64,000 nucleotides of DNA, from positions 3,782,001-3,846,000 of the forward strand of contig NZ_CP019304.1 of NCBI RefSeq assembly GCF_001969265.1. Direction: 5' to 3'. A program made the position numbers and the translations under genes. Origin of the DNA: Arthrobacter sp. QXT-31. Lineage in GTDB: Bacteria; Actinomycetota; Actinomycetes; Actinomycetales; Micrococcaceae. Positions 9,695 through 18,086 of the stretch are shown here, in pieces. The first letter of the stretch is position 1. Every line of letters begins with the position of its first letter. A model generated the notes under the pieces. It saw only the letters and a list, made by a program, of their open reading frames with translations. It was not told where the DNA came from and did not search any database.

Positions 9695-10708
9695 CTAGCG
9701 CACCTCGATTCCCGGGCCCTCCGTCGTGTAGCCCACGACGGGGTGCCCGGGGAGTTCGCCCACTACGAGCAAGCCGCCGGAGGTCTGGGCGTCGGCGAGC
9801 GCCAGCAGGTTCTCCTCGGAGACTCCGGGCCCCGGCCGGAGATGGGGACGGACCCAGTCCAGGTTGCGCCGCGTCCCGCCCGAGACGAAGCCGTCCCGCA
9901 GCGCTTCCCGGGCACCGGAGACCAGCGGCACCGCGCTTTGGTCGATGACCGCGCCCACGCCGGAGGCCCGGCACATCTTGTAGAGATGGCCCAGCAGGCC
10001 AAAACCGGTGACATCCGTCGCGGCCCGGAGGCCGCGCTGCACCGCTGCCCCGGCGGCCTCCCGGTTCAGTTGCACCATCGTCGCGACGGCCTCGTCGAAT
10101 ACCTCGCCGGTTTGCTTATGCCGGTTATTCAGGAAACCCAGGCCGATCGGTTTGGTCAGTGTGAGCGGCAGCCCGGGCCGGGCGGCATCGTTGCGAAGCA
10201 GCTTGCCGGGGTCCGCGATGCCGGTCACCGCCATTCCGTATTTGGGCTCCGGGTCATCAACTGAGTGTCCTCCCGTCACCGGGCAGCCAGCTTCGGCGGC
10301 AACTGCCAGCCCGCCGCGCAGAACCTCGGCCAGCAGCTCCATCGGCAGCACTCCCCGCGGCCAGCCGACGAGATTGATGGCGCTGACCGGGCGCCCGCCC
10401 ATGGCATAGATGTCGGAGAGAGCGTTCGCTGCCGCGATCCGGCCCCAGTCGTAGGCGTCATCGACCACTGGCGTGAAGAAATCCGCCGTCGAGAGCACCG
10501 CGAGGTCCTCACTAACCAGTACAGCGGAGGCATCATCGCCGCCGTCGAGCCCCACCAGAACGTCCGGGTGGGTCTGGCCGGCCAGGCCACGGACCACATC
10601 CTCGAGTTCCCCGGGGGGAATCTTGCAGGCACACCCTCCGCCATGCGCATAGCCGGTGAGCCGGACCGCTCCGGACTGTTCCTGATCTAGGGCCATGATC
10701 CCGTCCAT
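9695..10708 (-). CDS. selD: Selenide, water dikinase (selenophosphate synthetase)
   Basis: SelD makes selenophosphate from selenide and ATP, the selenium donor for Sec-tRNA. The 337-residue protein has the N-terminal signature HGGGCACKI: Cys26 occupies the catalytic position of E. coli Cys17 and Lys29 that of Lys20, so this SelD is the cysteine form and does not itself need Sec. ATP-binding Asp-rich stretches follow (GLDGGDDAS, STADFFTPVVDD) and the C-terminal AIRS domain contains VTGFGLLGHLYKM. The frame can be read upstream to 11137, but that extension crosses the 109-bp repeats and tRNA-Sec and is not real. I chose the ATG at 10708, 7 nt after a TAGACT -10. Confidence 0.95.
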   Translation of the reverse strand: MDGIMALDQEQSGAVRLTGYAHGGGCACKIPPGELEDVVRGLAGQTHPDVLVGLDGGDDASAVLVSEDLAVLSTADFFTPVVDDAYDWGRIAAANALSDIYAMGGRPVSAINLVGWPRGVLPMELLAEVLRGGLAVAAEAGCPVTGGHSVDDPEPKYGMAVTGIADPGKLLRNDAARPGLPLTLTKPIGLGFLNNRHKQTGEVFDEAVATMVQLNREAAGAAVQRGLRAATDVTGFGLLGHLYKMCRASGVGAVIDQSAVPLVSGAREALRDGFVSGGTRRNLDWVRPHLRPGPGVSEENLLALADAQTSGGLLVVGELPGHPVVGYTTEGPGIEVR

Positions 10709-10715
10709 GGCCCCC

Positions 10716-10721
10716 AGTCTA
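10716..10721 (-). promoter_or_regulatory. -10 (TAGACT) of selD, leaderless-type
   Basis: TAGACT on the minus strand ends 7 nt before the selD ATG. Its upstream edge touches the first 109-bp repeat unit, so the -35 region lies inside the repeat. Confidence 0.6.
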
Positions 10722-10938
10722 GGAGCCGAGGGCCCCGCTGCGAAGCGAAGCGAGCCAAGAGAGCGGCCAGGGGTCCCCGTGCGCGAAGCGTGCGGGGGAG
10801 GTTGCGAGCGGGGAGGCGACGACGACGCTAGGAGCCGAGGGCCCCACTGCGAAGCGAAGCGAGCCAAGAGAGCGGCCAGGGATTCCCGTGCGCGAAGCGT
10901 GCGGGGGAGGTTGCGAGCGGGGAGGCTACGACGACGCT
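10721..10938. repeat. Two tandem copies of a 109-bp unit
   Basis: Unit 1 is 10721-10829 and unit 2 is 10830-10938. Both begin AGGAGCCGAGGGCCCC and end GACGACGACGCT or a one-base variant, with only a few substitutions between them. They contain repeated GCGAAGCGAAGCG-type motifs. The pair fills the space between selD and tRNA-Sec and has no coding appearance. Confidence 0.9.
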
Positions 10939-10957
10939 GGGAGAGCCAGGCCGGTGT

Positions 10958-10963
10958 TAGCAT
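10958..10963 (+). promoter_or_regulatory. Putative -10 (TAGCAT) of tRNA-Sec
   Basis: TAGCAT is followed by exactly 7 nt (CCTTTTT) before the first base of the tRNA at 10971. At usual spacing, transcription would start at or within a base of the mature 5' end. No clear -35 was seen. Confidence 0.45.
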
Positions 10964-10970
10964 CCTTTTT

Positions 10971-11065
10971 GGAGGCGTCTGGGTCCTGGTGGGCTCCCCG
11001 GTCTTCAAAACCGGTGAGACCGAGTAGCTCGGTCTGGCGGGTTCGATTCCCGTCCGCCTCCGCCA
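10971..11065 (+). tRNA. selC: tRNA-Sec (anticodon UCA), CCA encoded
   Basis: The 95-nt gene starts GGAGGCG and ends CGCCTCC-G-CCA, pairing as the acceptor stem. The anticodon arm is CCGGT (10998-11002), loop CTTCAAA with anticodon TCA at 11005-11007, then ACCGG (11010-11014). The long variable arm, AGACCGAG-TAG-CTCGGTCT, has an 8-bp stem typical of tRNA-Sec. The T arm has the TTCGATT loop. The length equals that of E. coli selC. An eighth acceptor pair, expected in bacterial tRNA-Sec, would be a U-C mismatch here. selA follows 34 bp downstream. Confidence 0.95.
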
Positions 11066-11099
11066 ACTGCCGCAGCTGAAGGCGATCCAAAGGAGGACC

Positions 11100-12443
11100 G
11101 TGGGCAAAGTCGACCCGCGCAGATTTATTCCGCGCACCGACCGGCTGCTCGCGCACCCGGAGCTTCAATGTGCCCGGGGACGCCTTGGGGATGATGTGAT
11201 CCGCTCCATCGTCCAGGAGATTCAAGACCTGGCGCGCTCCGGCGGGCTTGCGCCCGAGGAGGTCGAAGCGGAGGTCCTGGCCGCAGTATCGTCCCGCCAG
11301 GCCACCTCCCTGCGGCCGGTGCTCAACGCCACCGGCATCATCGTTCACACGAACCTGGGGCGCGCGCCGCTGTCGGGGTCCGCCCGGGCCGCTCTGCTCG
11401 CGGCGGCAGGTTATGTCGACGTCGAAATGGACTTGCCGTCCGGGACTCGCTCCAAACGCGGGACCGGCGCGCGTGAGGCACTGCTGCGCGCCTGTCCCGC
11501 TGCGGAGGATGCGCTGGCCGTGAACAACGGGGCGGCCGCCCTGCTGCTGGCCACCACCGTCCTGGCCGGCACCGGAGAGGTGATCATCAGCCGCGGGGAG
11601 CTCATCGAAATCGGCGCGGGCTTCAGGCTTCCCGAACTGATCGAATCCACCGGTGCCCGCCTGCGGGAAGTGGGCGCCACCAACCGCACGCACCTGCGCG
11701 ATTACGAGTCCGCCATTGGAGAGCGGACCGGCTGCCTGCTCAAGGTTCATCCGAGCAATTTCCGGATCAGCGGCTTCACCTCCGGCGTTGGAGTCAGCGA
11801 ACTCCGGTCTTTGGCCGATGAACACCAGGTCCCTTTGGTGGTGGATCTCGGCAGCGGCCTGCTCGCCCCGGATCCCGTGCTGCCTGAGGAGCCCGACATC
11901 GCCAGTGCGCTGGCATCCGGTGCCGACGTCGTTATCGCCAGCGGTGACAAACTCCTGGGCGGCCCGCAGGCGGGGCTTCTGCTGGGCCGCGCCGAAGTCA
12001 TTGCCAGGCTGGCGCGCCATCCACTGGCCCGGGCCCTGCGGGCCGACAAACTGGCGCTGGCCGCGCTGGAAGCGACCCTCTCCGGAGAGGCGCCGCCGGT
12101 GACTGCCGCCCTCCACGCAGATCCGGTGCGCCTCCGCGAGCGCACGGAGGCGCTCGCGGAGGCTGTGGGCGGCGCCGTCATCGAGCACGACGGCAGGGTC
12201 GGCGGCGGGGGAGCGCCGGGCGTGCCCTTGCCCGGCTGGGCCGTCCGGCTCCCGGAGAACATGGCCCGGTGGCTGCGTACGGGCACTCCCGCGGTGCTGC
12301 CCCGGGTCCACAGCGGCGCCTGCCTGGTGGATCTGCGCTGCATCCCGGAGGACGACGACGAACGGCTGGCCGGCGCTGTGAAGTCAGCTCTGGCGCATGC
12401 TCTGGCGCATGCCGCCGAACCGCTCGGAACCGAAGGTAACTAA
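11100..12443 (+). CDS. selA: L-seryl-tRNA(Sec) selenium transferase
   Basis: SelA is the PLP enzyme that turns Ser-tRNA-Sec into Sec-tRNA-Sec using selenophosphate. The 447-residue protein is close to the family length. It shows NATGIIVHTNLGRAPLS near residue 77, VNNGAAALLLA near 141, and the PLP-lysine region SGDKLLGGPQAG with the catalytic lysine at about residue 284. The start is GTG at 11100, preceded closely by AAGGAGG; no better alternative is in frame. It lies directly after tRNA-Sec and 2 bp before selB, so selC-selA-selB is probably one transcription unit. An internal 12-bp duplication (CTCTGGCGCATG twice) occurs near the C-terminus. Confidence 0.95.
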   Translation: MGKVDPRRFIPRTDRLLAHPELQCARGRLGDDVIRSIVQEIQDLARSGGLAPEEVEAEVLAAVSSRQATSLRPVLNATGIIVHTNLGRAPLSGSARAALLAAAGYVDVEMDLPSGTRSKRGTGAREALLRACPAAEDALAVNNGAAALLLATTVLAGTGEVIISRGELIEIGAGFRLPELIESTGARLREVGATNRTHLRDYESAIGERTGCLLKVHPSNFRISGFTSGVGVSELRSLADEHQVPLVVDLGSGLLAPDPVLPEEPDIASALASGADVVIASGDKLLGGPQAGLLLGRAEVIARLARHPLARALRADKLALAALEATLSGEAPPVTAALHADPVRLRERTEALAEAVGGAVIEHDGRVGGGGAPGVPLPGWAVRLPENMARWLRTGTPAVLPRVHSGACLVDLRCIPEDDDERLAGAVKSALAHALAHAAEPLGTEGN

Positions 12444-12445
12444 GG

Positions 12446-14233
12446 ATGTTCGTGGTGGCCACCGCCGGGCACGTCGATCACGGCAAGAGCACCCTGGTGC
12501 GCGCGCTGACAGGGATGGAGCCTGACCGGTGGGCGGAGGAGCGCCGCCGCGGACTGACGATCGACCTGGGGTTCGCATGGACCAGGCTGGCCTCGGGCAA
12601 GGATGTGGCCTTTGTAGACGTCCCAGGGCATGAACGGTTCCTCGGCAACATGCTGGCCGGGCTGGGGCCGGCGCCTGCCGTGTGTTTCGTCGTCGCTGCT
12701 GATGAAGGCTGGCAGGCCCAGTCCAGCGACCACCGCGATGCCATCGCGGCGTTGGGGATCAGCCACGGGATCGTGGTGCTGACCCGCAGCGACCGTGCAC
12801 CGGGCGGCGTGGACGAGGTACTCGCGCGGGTGCGGGCGGAGCTCGCGGGCACCGGGCTGCGCGATGCGCCCGCCGTCACCGTGTCCGCGGTCCAGGGGAC
12901 CGGCCTTGGCGAACTGCGCAGCGCACTGGATGACATGCTCATGTCCCTGCCCGAACCCGAGCCGGACGCCCGCATCCGGTTATGGATCGACCGGTCGTTC
13001 ACCATCGGTGGCGCCGGAACGGTCGTAACGGGAACCCTGACGGCCGGCACGCTCGCCCAGGGCGACCGTTTGCTGCTTCTCGGCCATGACGCCGCCCGGC
13101 CGGTATCGGTGCGCGCGCTGCACAGCCGCAACCAGGCCGCTGACTCCATCGGTCCCAGCAGCCGTGTCGCCGTGAACCTGCGCTCCGGGCTGTCCGCTGA
13201 TACCATCCATCGCGGTGACGTGCTCCTCACCGGGGACAGCTGGACCGTGGTGGATGCCATTGACGTCCGGCGCACCACGGGTGCCCCTTTTACAGACGCA
13301 CCAGGACAACTGCTCGTCCACATCGGCACCGCTGCCGTGCCGGCCAGGATGCGCCCGTTCGAGGCGGACCACGCCCGCCTGACCCTCGACCGCCGGCTTC
13401 CCCTCGAACTGGGCGACCGTCTGGTGCTGCGGGCCACCGGAAGCAGGTCGGTCCTGGCCGGAGCGCAAATTCTCGACGTCGAACCGCCCGCGCTCAAGCG
13501 CCGCGGCGACAGCAGCCGGCGGGCTGGTGTCCTCGCCGCCATGTCGCCGGGCGGGGACGCGCTGACGGAAGTCGCCCGCCGGGGCGCGGTCCGGGTCGAA
13601 CAACTGCGCCGCATGGGTGTTTCCGGTCTGGCCCGGGTACCGGACGGAGTAAAGGCCTTCGGCGACTGGTGGGTGCACGAACCGGTCCTCGACGCGTGGC
13701 GGCGGCGGCTGCGCAGCGCCGTCGAGCAACTGGGCGAGCAGGACCCATTGGCGGCAGGGCTTTCCAGCGGGGCTGCCCGGGACCTGATCGGACCGGCCGG
13801 CGGCGTGCTGCTGGAAGCGGTGGTCCGGGAAGCGGGACTCGAGCAACGGGCGGGCTTCATCATGCTCCCGGGGCAGCGCCCGGGCCTTGGCGCCGCCGAG
13901 GCCGGAATCGCTGCACTGGAAAACCGGCTGAAGATTGCGCCGTTCGCGGCCCCCGAAGCCCACGAGCTGAATGCCCTCGGCCTGGGCGCCCGCGAACTGG
14001 CGGCAGCTGAGCGCAGCGGCCGCCTGCTGAGGCTCGGCGAGGGCGTGGTCCTGCTGCCACGGGCACCTGCCCTGGCCATGCGCGAGCTCGCAGCCCTGCC
14101 ACAGCCGTTCACCACGAGTGAGGCAAGGAAAGCGCTGGGTACCACCCGGCGGGTCGCGATCCCGTTACTGGAGTACCTCGACAGCCGCGGGTGGACCCGG
14201 CGGCTGGACGCGGCCCGTCGCACCGTCGCCTGA
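12446..14233 (+). CDS. selB: Selenocysteine-specific elongation factor
   Basis: SelB brings Sec-tRNA-Sec to ribosomes stalled at UGA codons next to a SECIS. The 595-residue protein has EF-Tu-like domains first: G1 GHVDHGKS (residues 8-15), G3 DVPGH near residue 58, and G4 as TRSD near residue 114 instead of the TKxD-type motif usual in SelB. Two beta-barrel domains follow (about residues 170-350), then a C-terminal region (about 360-595) expected to hold winged-helix domains that bind the SECIS. Length is comparable with E. coli SelB (about 614). The ATG is 2 bp after the selA stop. A terminator-like hairpin lies downstream. Confidence 0.94.
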   Translation: MFVVATAGHVDHGKSTLVRALTGMEPDRWAEERRRGLTIDLGFAWTRLASGKDVAFVDVPGHERFLGNMLAGLGPAPAVCFVVAADEGWQAQSSDHRDAIAALGISHGIVVLTRSDRAPGGVDEVLARVRAELAGTGLRDAPAVTVSAVQGTGLGELRSALDDMLMSLPEPEPDARIRLWIDRSFTIGGAGTVVTGTLTAGTLAQGDRLLLLGHDAARPVSVRALHSRNQAADSIGPSSRVAVNLRSGLSADTIHRGDVLLTGDSWTVVDAIDVRRTTGAPFTDAPGQLLVHIGTAAVPARMRPFEADHARLTLDRRLPLELGDRLVLRATGSRSVLAGAQILDVEPPALKRRGDSSRRAGVLAAMSPGGDALTEVARRGAVRVEQLRRMGVSGLARVPDGVKAFGDWWVHEPVLDAWRRRLRSAVEQLGEQDPLAAGLSSGAARDLIGPAGGVLLEAVVREAGLEQRAGFIMLPGQRPGLGAAEAGIAALENRLKIAPFAAPEAHELNALGLGARELAAAERSGRLLRLGEGVVLLPRAPALAMRELAALPQPFTTSEARKALGTTRRVAIPLLEYLDSRGWTRRLDAARRTVA

Positions 14234-14300
14234 AAACTGGACGCGGGGCCGGGCGGACGCGCGCGCAGCCTGACCTACTCAGTGATTGAGTATTAACGGC

Positions 14301-14334
14301 AAAAAGCCCAGATCCTTTGGCTGGGGGCTTTTTC
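14301..14334 (+). terminator. Rho-independent terminator after selB
   Basis: AAAAAGCCC (14301-14309) pairs with GGGCTTTTT (14325-14333), with partial pairing inside the loop, and ends in a T run. It lies 68 bp after the selB stop and closes the selC-selA-selB unit. Confidence 0.75.
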
Positions 14335-14588
14335 TGCGATTGATGCTTCTACCCTCCGGGCAACATGGCGTCAAGGAAAAACGGTGCGGACTTTTCGCAC
14401 GGCAACAGCTTGGTTGCATCTCGATAACAACCTTTACTGAGGGACAACTTTCGGACCGCGTGCGCTGCGTTCGGGTCTAGGCTACTTGTCATGTGAGACT
14501 CGCCACATCTCACTGGGGGGATGTAGCGTGTCTGGCCGGCGCCCACAGCGAAGGTCTTTTCCACACTCAAAGAAACATAGGAGGCGGA
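14335..14588 (+). promoter_or_regulatory. Promoter and leader region of the oppA operon
   Basis: This 254-bp gap holds a possible -10, TAGGCT at 14478-14483, which would give a leader of about 100 nt. A small ACATC/GATGT inverted repeat lies near 14505-14524. No gene is visible. The open frame can be extended to 14493, but those codons lack a ribosome site. Confidence 0.4.
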
Positions 14589-16367
14589 ATGCGATTCAGT
14601 CGTATTTCCAAAGCAGTAGGCGTTGCAGCCGCGGCTGCACTGGCGCTCAGCGCCTGCGCGAGCACGAATGGCGGGACAACCCCGTCGAGCAATGCGGCCG
14701 GCAAGCAGGGGGGAACAGCCACTGTAGTTGAGGTCAACGCGTTCAACACGTTCAACCCCAACACGGCCGACGGCAACACTGACATCAACTCGAAGGTCAG
14801 CTACGCCACACACTCCGGGTTCTACTACATCGACAACCAGCTGAACATCGTGCACAACGACAAGTTCGGCAAGATGGAAAAGACGTCCGACGATCCGCTG
14901 ACCGTCAAATACACCATCAACGAAGGCGTTAAATGGTCTGACGGCACTCCCGTCACCGCCGCGGACCTGCTCCTGCAGTGGGCAGCGTTCTCCGGGTACT
15001 ACAACGATGCCGATGCCGAGGGCAAGGCGGGAACGTCCTACTTCTCCTACGCCGGTGACCCCACCGGCCTGGCGCTCACCGATTTCCCCGAAATCGGTGA
15101 CGACAACCGCTCCATGACCATCAAGTACTCCAAGCCGTTCGCGGACTGGGAGATCGCACTTGGCGGACCCGGCATTGACATCCCGGCGCACGTCCTGGCC
15201 AAGAAGGCCGGCCTGGCCGATACCCAGGCTTTCATCGACCACCTTAAGGCCATGCCGCGCGGCGACGCGAAGGCGCCCAAGGCCGCCGATGCCAAGCTCA
15301 AGGCCATGTCCGACATGTGGAACACGGGCTTTGACTCCAAGACCCTGCCGAGCGACCCGAGCCTGTTCCTCTCCAACGGCCCGTTCGTTGTCCAGAGCAT
15401 CAACCAGGACCAGTCCCTGACCATGGTCCGCAACAAGGACTACAACTGGGGGCCCGAGCCCAAGCTGGATGAGATCACCGTCCGCTACATCGGTTCTTCC
15501 CCGGCCCAGGTCCAGGCGCTGAAGAACGGCGAGGCCGACATCATCGCCCCGCAGGCTTCGGCGGACACCCTCGAACAGCTCAAGGCACTCGAGAGCCAGG
15601 GCGTCACGGTGGAGCAGGGCAACCAGCTCTCCTACGACCACATCGACCTGAACTACTCGGGCCCCTTCGCCGAAAAGAGTGTCCGCGAGGCATTCATGCT
15701 GACGGTTCCGCGCAAGGACATCGTGGACAAGATCATCAAGAAGCTCGACCCCGAGGCGAAGCCCCTGGACTCGCAGCTGTTCGTTCCCGCGCAGCCGGCC
15801 TACGAGACGTCCGTGCAGGAGAACGGCTCCTCGAAGTACCAGGACGCCGATGTTGACGCTGCCAAGAAGCTCCTGAACGGTGCCACCCCCGAGGTCCGCA
15901 TCATGTACAACAAGGACAACCCCAACCGCGTGGACGCGTTCTCGCTGATCCGCGAGTCGGCAACCAAGGCCGGCTTCAAGATTGTCGACGGCGGACTGGG
16001 CGCCTCTGACTGGGGCAAGGCCCTCGGCAAGGGCGGCTACGACGCCACGATCTTCGGCTGGATCAACCCCGGTGTCGGCGTCTCCGGCGTGCCGCAGATC
16101 TTCCGCACCGGCAACGGCTCCAACTTCAACAAGTTCAGCGACCCTGAAGCCGACAAGCTGATGGACGAACTGATTGTGACCACGGACCGCAGCAAGCAGG
16201 ATGAGCTGACCAAGCAGATCGACAAGAAGATCTGGGATTCCGCCTACGGACTCCCGCTGTTCCAGTCCGTCGGTGTTGACGCCTACAGCGACCGCATCAC
16301 GGGCGTGAAGTTCATGCCGAACCAGACGGGCGTGTGGTGGAACTTCTGGGAGTGGGCCGAAAAGTAA
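14589..16367 (+). CDS. oppA: Oligopeptide ABC transporter substrate-binding lipoprotein
   Basis: Extracytoplasmic binding protein of the SBP_bac_5 (OppA/DppA) family. The ATG at 14589 is preceded by AGGAGG and starts a lipoprotein signal: a basic RFSRISK start, an Ala/Val-rich core, and lipobox LSAC with the lipidated Cys near residue 25. The mature protein has family features such as VKYTINEGVKWSDGTPVTAADLL and a C-terminal WWNFWEWAEK. The 592-residue length suits oligopeptide or dipeptide binders. It heads the operon oppA-oppB-oppC(-PH gene antisense)-oppDF. The actual substrate cannot be told from sequence. Confidence 0.9.
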   Translation: MRFSRISKAVGVAAAAALALSACASTNGGTTPSSNAAGKQGGTATVVEVNAFNTFNPNTADGNTDINSKVSYATHSGFYYIDNQLNIVHNDKFGKMEKTSDDPLTVKYTINEGVKWSDGTPVTAADLLLQWAAFSGYYNDADAEGKAGTSYFSYAGDPTGLALTDFPEIGDDNRSMTIKYSKPFADWEIALGGPGIDIPAHVLAKKAGLADTQAFIDHLKAMPRGDAKAPKAADAKLKAMSDMWNTGFDSKTLPSDPSLFLSNGPFVVQSINQDQSLTMVRNKDYNWGPEPKLDEITVRYIGSSPAQVQALKNGEADIIAPQASADTLEQLKALESQGVTVEQGNQLSYDHIDLNYSGPFAEKSVREAFMLTVPRKDIVDKIIKKLDPEAKPLDSQLFVPAQPAYETSVQENGSSKYQDADVDAAKKLLNGATPEVRIMYNKDNPNRVDAFSLIRESATKAGFKIVDGGLGASDWGKALGKGGYDATIFGWINPGVGVSGVPQIFRTGNGSNFNKFSDPEADKLMDELIVTTDRSKQDELTKQIDKKIWDSAYGLPLFQSVGVDAYSDRITGVKFMPNQTGVWWNFWEWAEK

Positions 16368-16399
16368 GCCCGCGCTACGAAGCAGCACAAGCTAGTTGA

Positions 16400-16432
16400 G
16401 GCGCCGGGACCATGCACCACGGTCCCGGCGCC
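16400..16432 (+). terminator. Strong intra-operon hairpin between oppA and oppB
   Basis: GGCGCCGGGACC (16400-16411) and GGTCCCGGCGCC (16421-16432) form a perfect 12-bp stem with a 9-nt loop and no T tract. It sits 33 bp after oppA. Such hairpins commonly cap the abundant binding-protein mRNA and reduce read-through into the permeases. Confidence 0.6.
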
Positions 16433-16544
16433 TTGCAGCGCCATTTCCCGGCAGTGCCTGTGTTGGCAGCACAAACAGTCGGCACGGCCAACCCTGCGAC
16501 CGGCCCGGGCAATCCCTGGGCCCGAATCCTGAGGTTCTATCACA

Positions 16545-18086
16545 ATGGTGACCTACATAGTCCGGCGGCTAGTCACCGCCGCACTCATCCTTTTGGGCGC
16601 TTCGTTCCTGGTGTATCTGCTGACCGCAGCATCGGGCGATCCGCTTGCAGAGTTCCGCGCCAGCAGCGCACCCAACAAGCAGCAGCTCATGGACTCGAGG
16701 TCCGCGCTGCTGGACCTCGACACACCCGCGCCAGTGCGCTACTTCAAGTGGCTCGGCGGGGCGGCCCAGTGCCTCGTGCCCTTCGCCGGCTCCTGCGATC
16801 TGGGCAAGAACATCGCCGGGCAGCCCATCACGGACGCCCTGGGCCATGCTCTCATCCAGACACTGACACTGGTCACCGGGGCCACGATCCTGGCCATCCT
16901 CGTGGGCATCACGCTGGGCATCATCACTGCCCTGCGCCAGTACAGCACGCTGGATTACGGCGTGACCTTCATGGCCTTCCTCTTCTTTTCCCTCCCGATC
17001 TTCTGGGTCGCCGTCCTGCTTAAGGAATTCGGCGCCATCGGCTTCAACAACTTCCTCCGAAACCCGGAGATCCCCCTGCCCGTCTCCCTCGGCACCGGTG
17101 CCGTCCTCGGCGCTGTGGCCGTGGTCGTGGCCGGCGGCGATGCGCGGCGCCGGGCGCTGACCGGCGGCGTCGTGTTCGCCGTCGTCGCTGCCGTTCTCAT
17201 CTACTTCTCGGTGACCCAGTGGTTCAAGACGCCGGGCCTGGGACCCGTGGTCATCGCCATCGCCGGGGTGGGCATAGCCTTCGCTGTCACCCTGCTGACC
17301 GCAGGCCTGCGGAACCGCAAAGCCCTGCAGTCCGCCCTCATTGCCGTGGGCGCCGGGGTGGTTCTCTACTTTGTCATCCAGCCGCTGCTGAACCAGGCCA
17401 CGTTCCTGATGATCGTCCTGCTGGGCATCGCGGCGGTTCTGGCAGGCATGGCCATCGGCTACTTCATGGGCGGCTACGACCGCGGCCAGTCCATGCGCGC
17501 GGCCGCCATCACGTCATTCCTCGTGGGCTTCCTCATCCTGCTCGACCGTTTCATGCAGGCATGGCCCGCGTACTTCAACAACAGCAGGGTCCGCGGACGG
17601 CCCATTGCCACCATCGGCGCCGGCACCCCGAACATCGAAGGCGATTTCTGGATCCTCGGCATCGATTCCTTTACCCACCTCATCCTCCCCACCACTGCCC
17701 TCATCCTCATCTCCCTGGCGGGCTACACGCGGTTCACCCGTGCCTCCATGCTGGAGATCATGAACATGGACTACATCCGCACGGCGCGGGCCAAGGGGCT
17801 TTCCGAGCGGACCGTCGTCATGCGCCACGCGTTCCGGAACGCCCTGATTCCGGTGGCCACAATCGTGGCGTTCGACATCGGCGGCCTGATCGGCGGCGCC
17901 GTCATCACCGAGACGGTGTTTTCCGTCCGGGGCATGGGGTTCCTGTTCCTCGACGGCATCCAGCACGTTGACCCGAACCCCGTCATGGGCGTGTTCATCT
18001 GTGTTGCCATCACGGCCATGGCGTTCAACCTCATCGCGGACCTCGCCTACTCCGCACTGGATCCACGAGTAAGGGTGAAAGCATGA
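16545..18086 (+). CDS. oppB: Oligopeptide ABC transporter permease with large extra membrane insertion
   Basis: Inner-membrane permease of the DppB/OppB family. The N-terminus MVTYIVRRLVTAALILL and the C-terminal EAA-loop region (YIRTARAKGLSERTVVMRHAFRNALIP) are typical. The 513 residues far exceed the usual 310-330. About residues 180-345 form an insertion with roughly five predicted membrane segments, rich in Val/Ala/Ile, placed before the GDFWILGIDSFTHLILPT segment. The insertion is in frame and has no repeat or frameshift signs, so it appears to be genuine protein. It overlaps oppC by four bases (ATGA). Confidence 0.88.
   Translation: MVTYIVRRLVTAALILLGASFLVYLLTAASGDPLAEFRASSAPNKQQLMDSRSALLDLDTPAPVRYFKWLGGAAQCLVPFAGSCDLGKNIAGQPITDALGHALIQTLTLVTGATILAILVGITLGIITALRQYSTLDYGVTFMAFLFFSLPIFWVAVLLKEFGAIGFNNFLRNPEIPLPVSLGTGAVLGAVAVVVAGGDARRRALTGGVVFAVVAAVLIYFSVTQWFKTPGLGPVVIAIAGVGIAFAVTLLTAGLRNRKALQSALIAVGAGVVLYFVIQPLLNQATFLMIVLLGIAAVLAGMAIGYFMGGYDRGQSMRAAAITSFLVGFLILLDRFMQAWPAYFNNSRVRGRPIATIGAGTPNIEGDFWILGIDSFTHLILPTTALILISLAGYTRFTRASMLEIMNMDYIRTARAKGLSERTVVMRHAFRNALIPVATIVAFDIGGLIGGAVITETVFSVRGMGFLFLDGIQHVDPNPVMGVFICVAITAMAFNLIADLAYSALDPRVRVKA

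Noticed and set aside
10721..10938. CRISPR array at the 109-bp repeats
   Set aside because: Only two long adjacent copies without spacers, and no cas genes in the window.
9695..11137. A 480-residue extended SelD frame
   Set aside because: The extension crosses the 109-bp repeats and tRNA-Sec on the opposite strand; homology begins at the ATG at 10708.
14349..16388. Long minus-strand frame antisense to oppA
   Set aside because: It is a high-GC shadow frame with no ribosome site; the plus frame has a full lipoprotein signal and family motifs.
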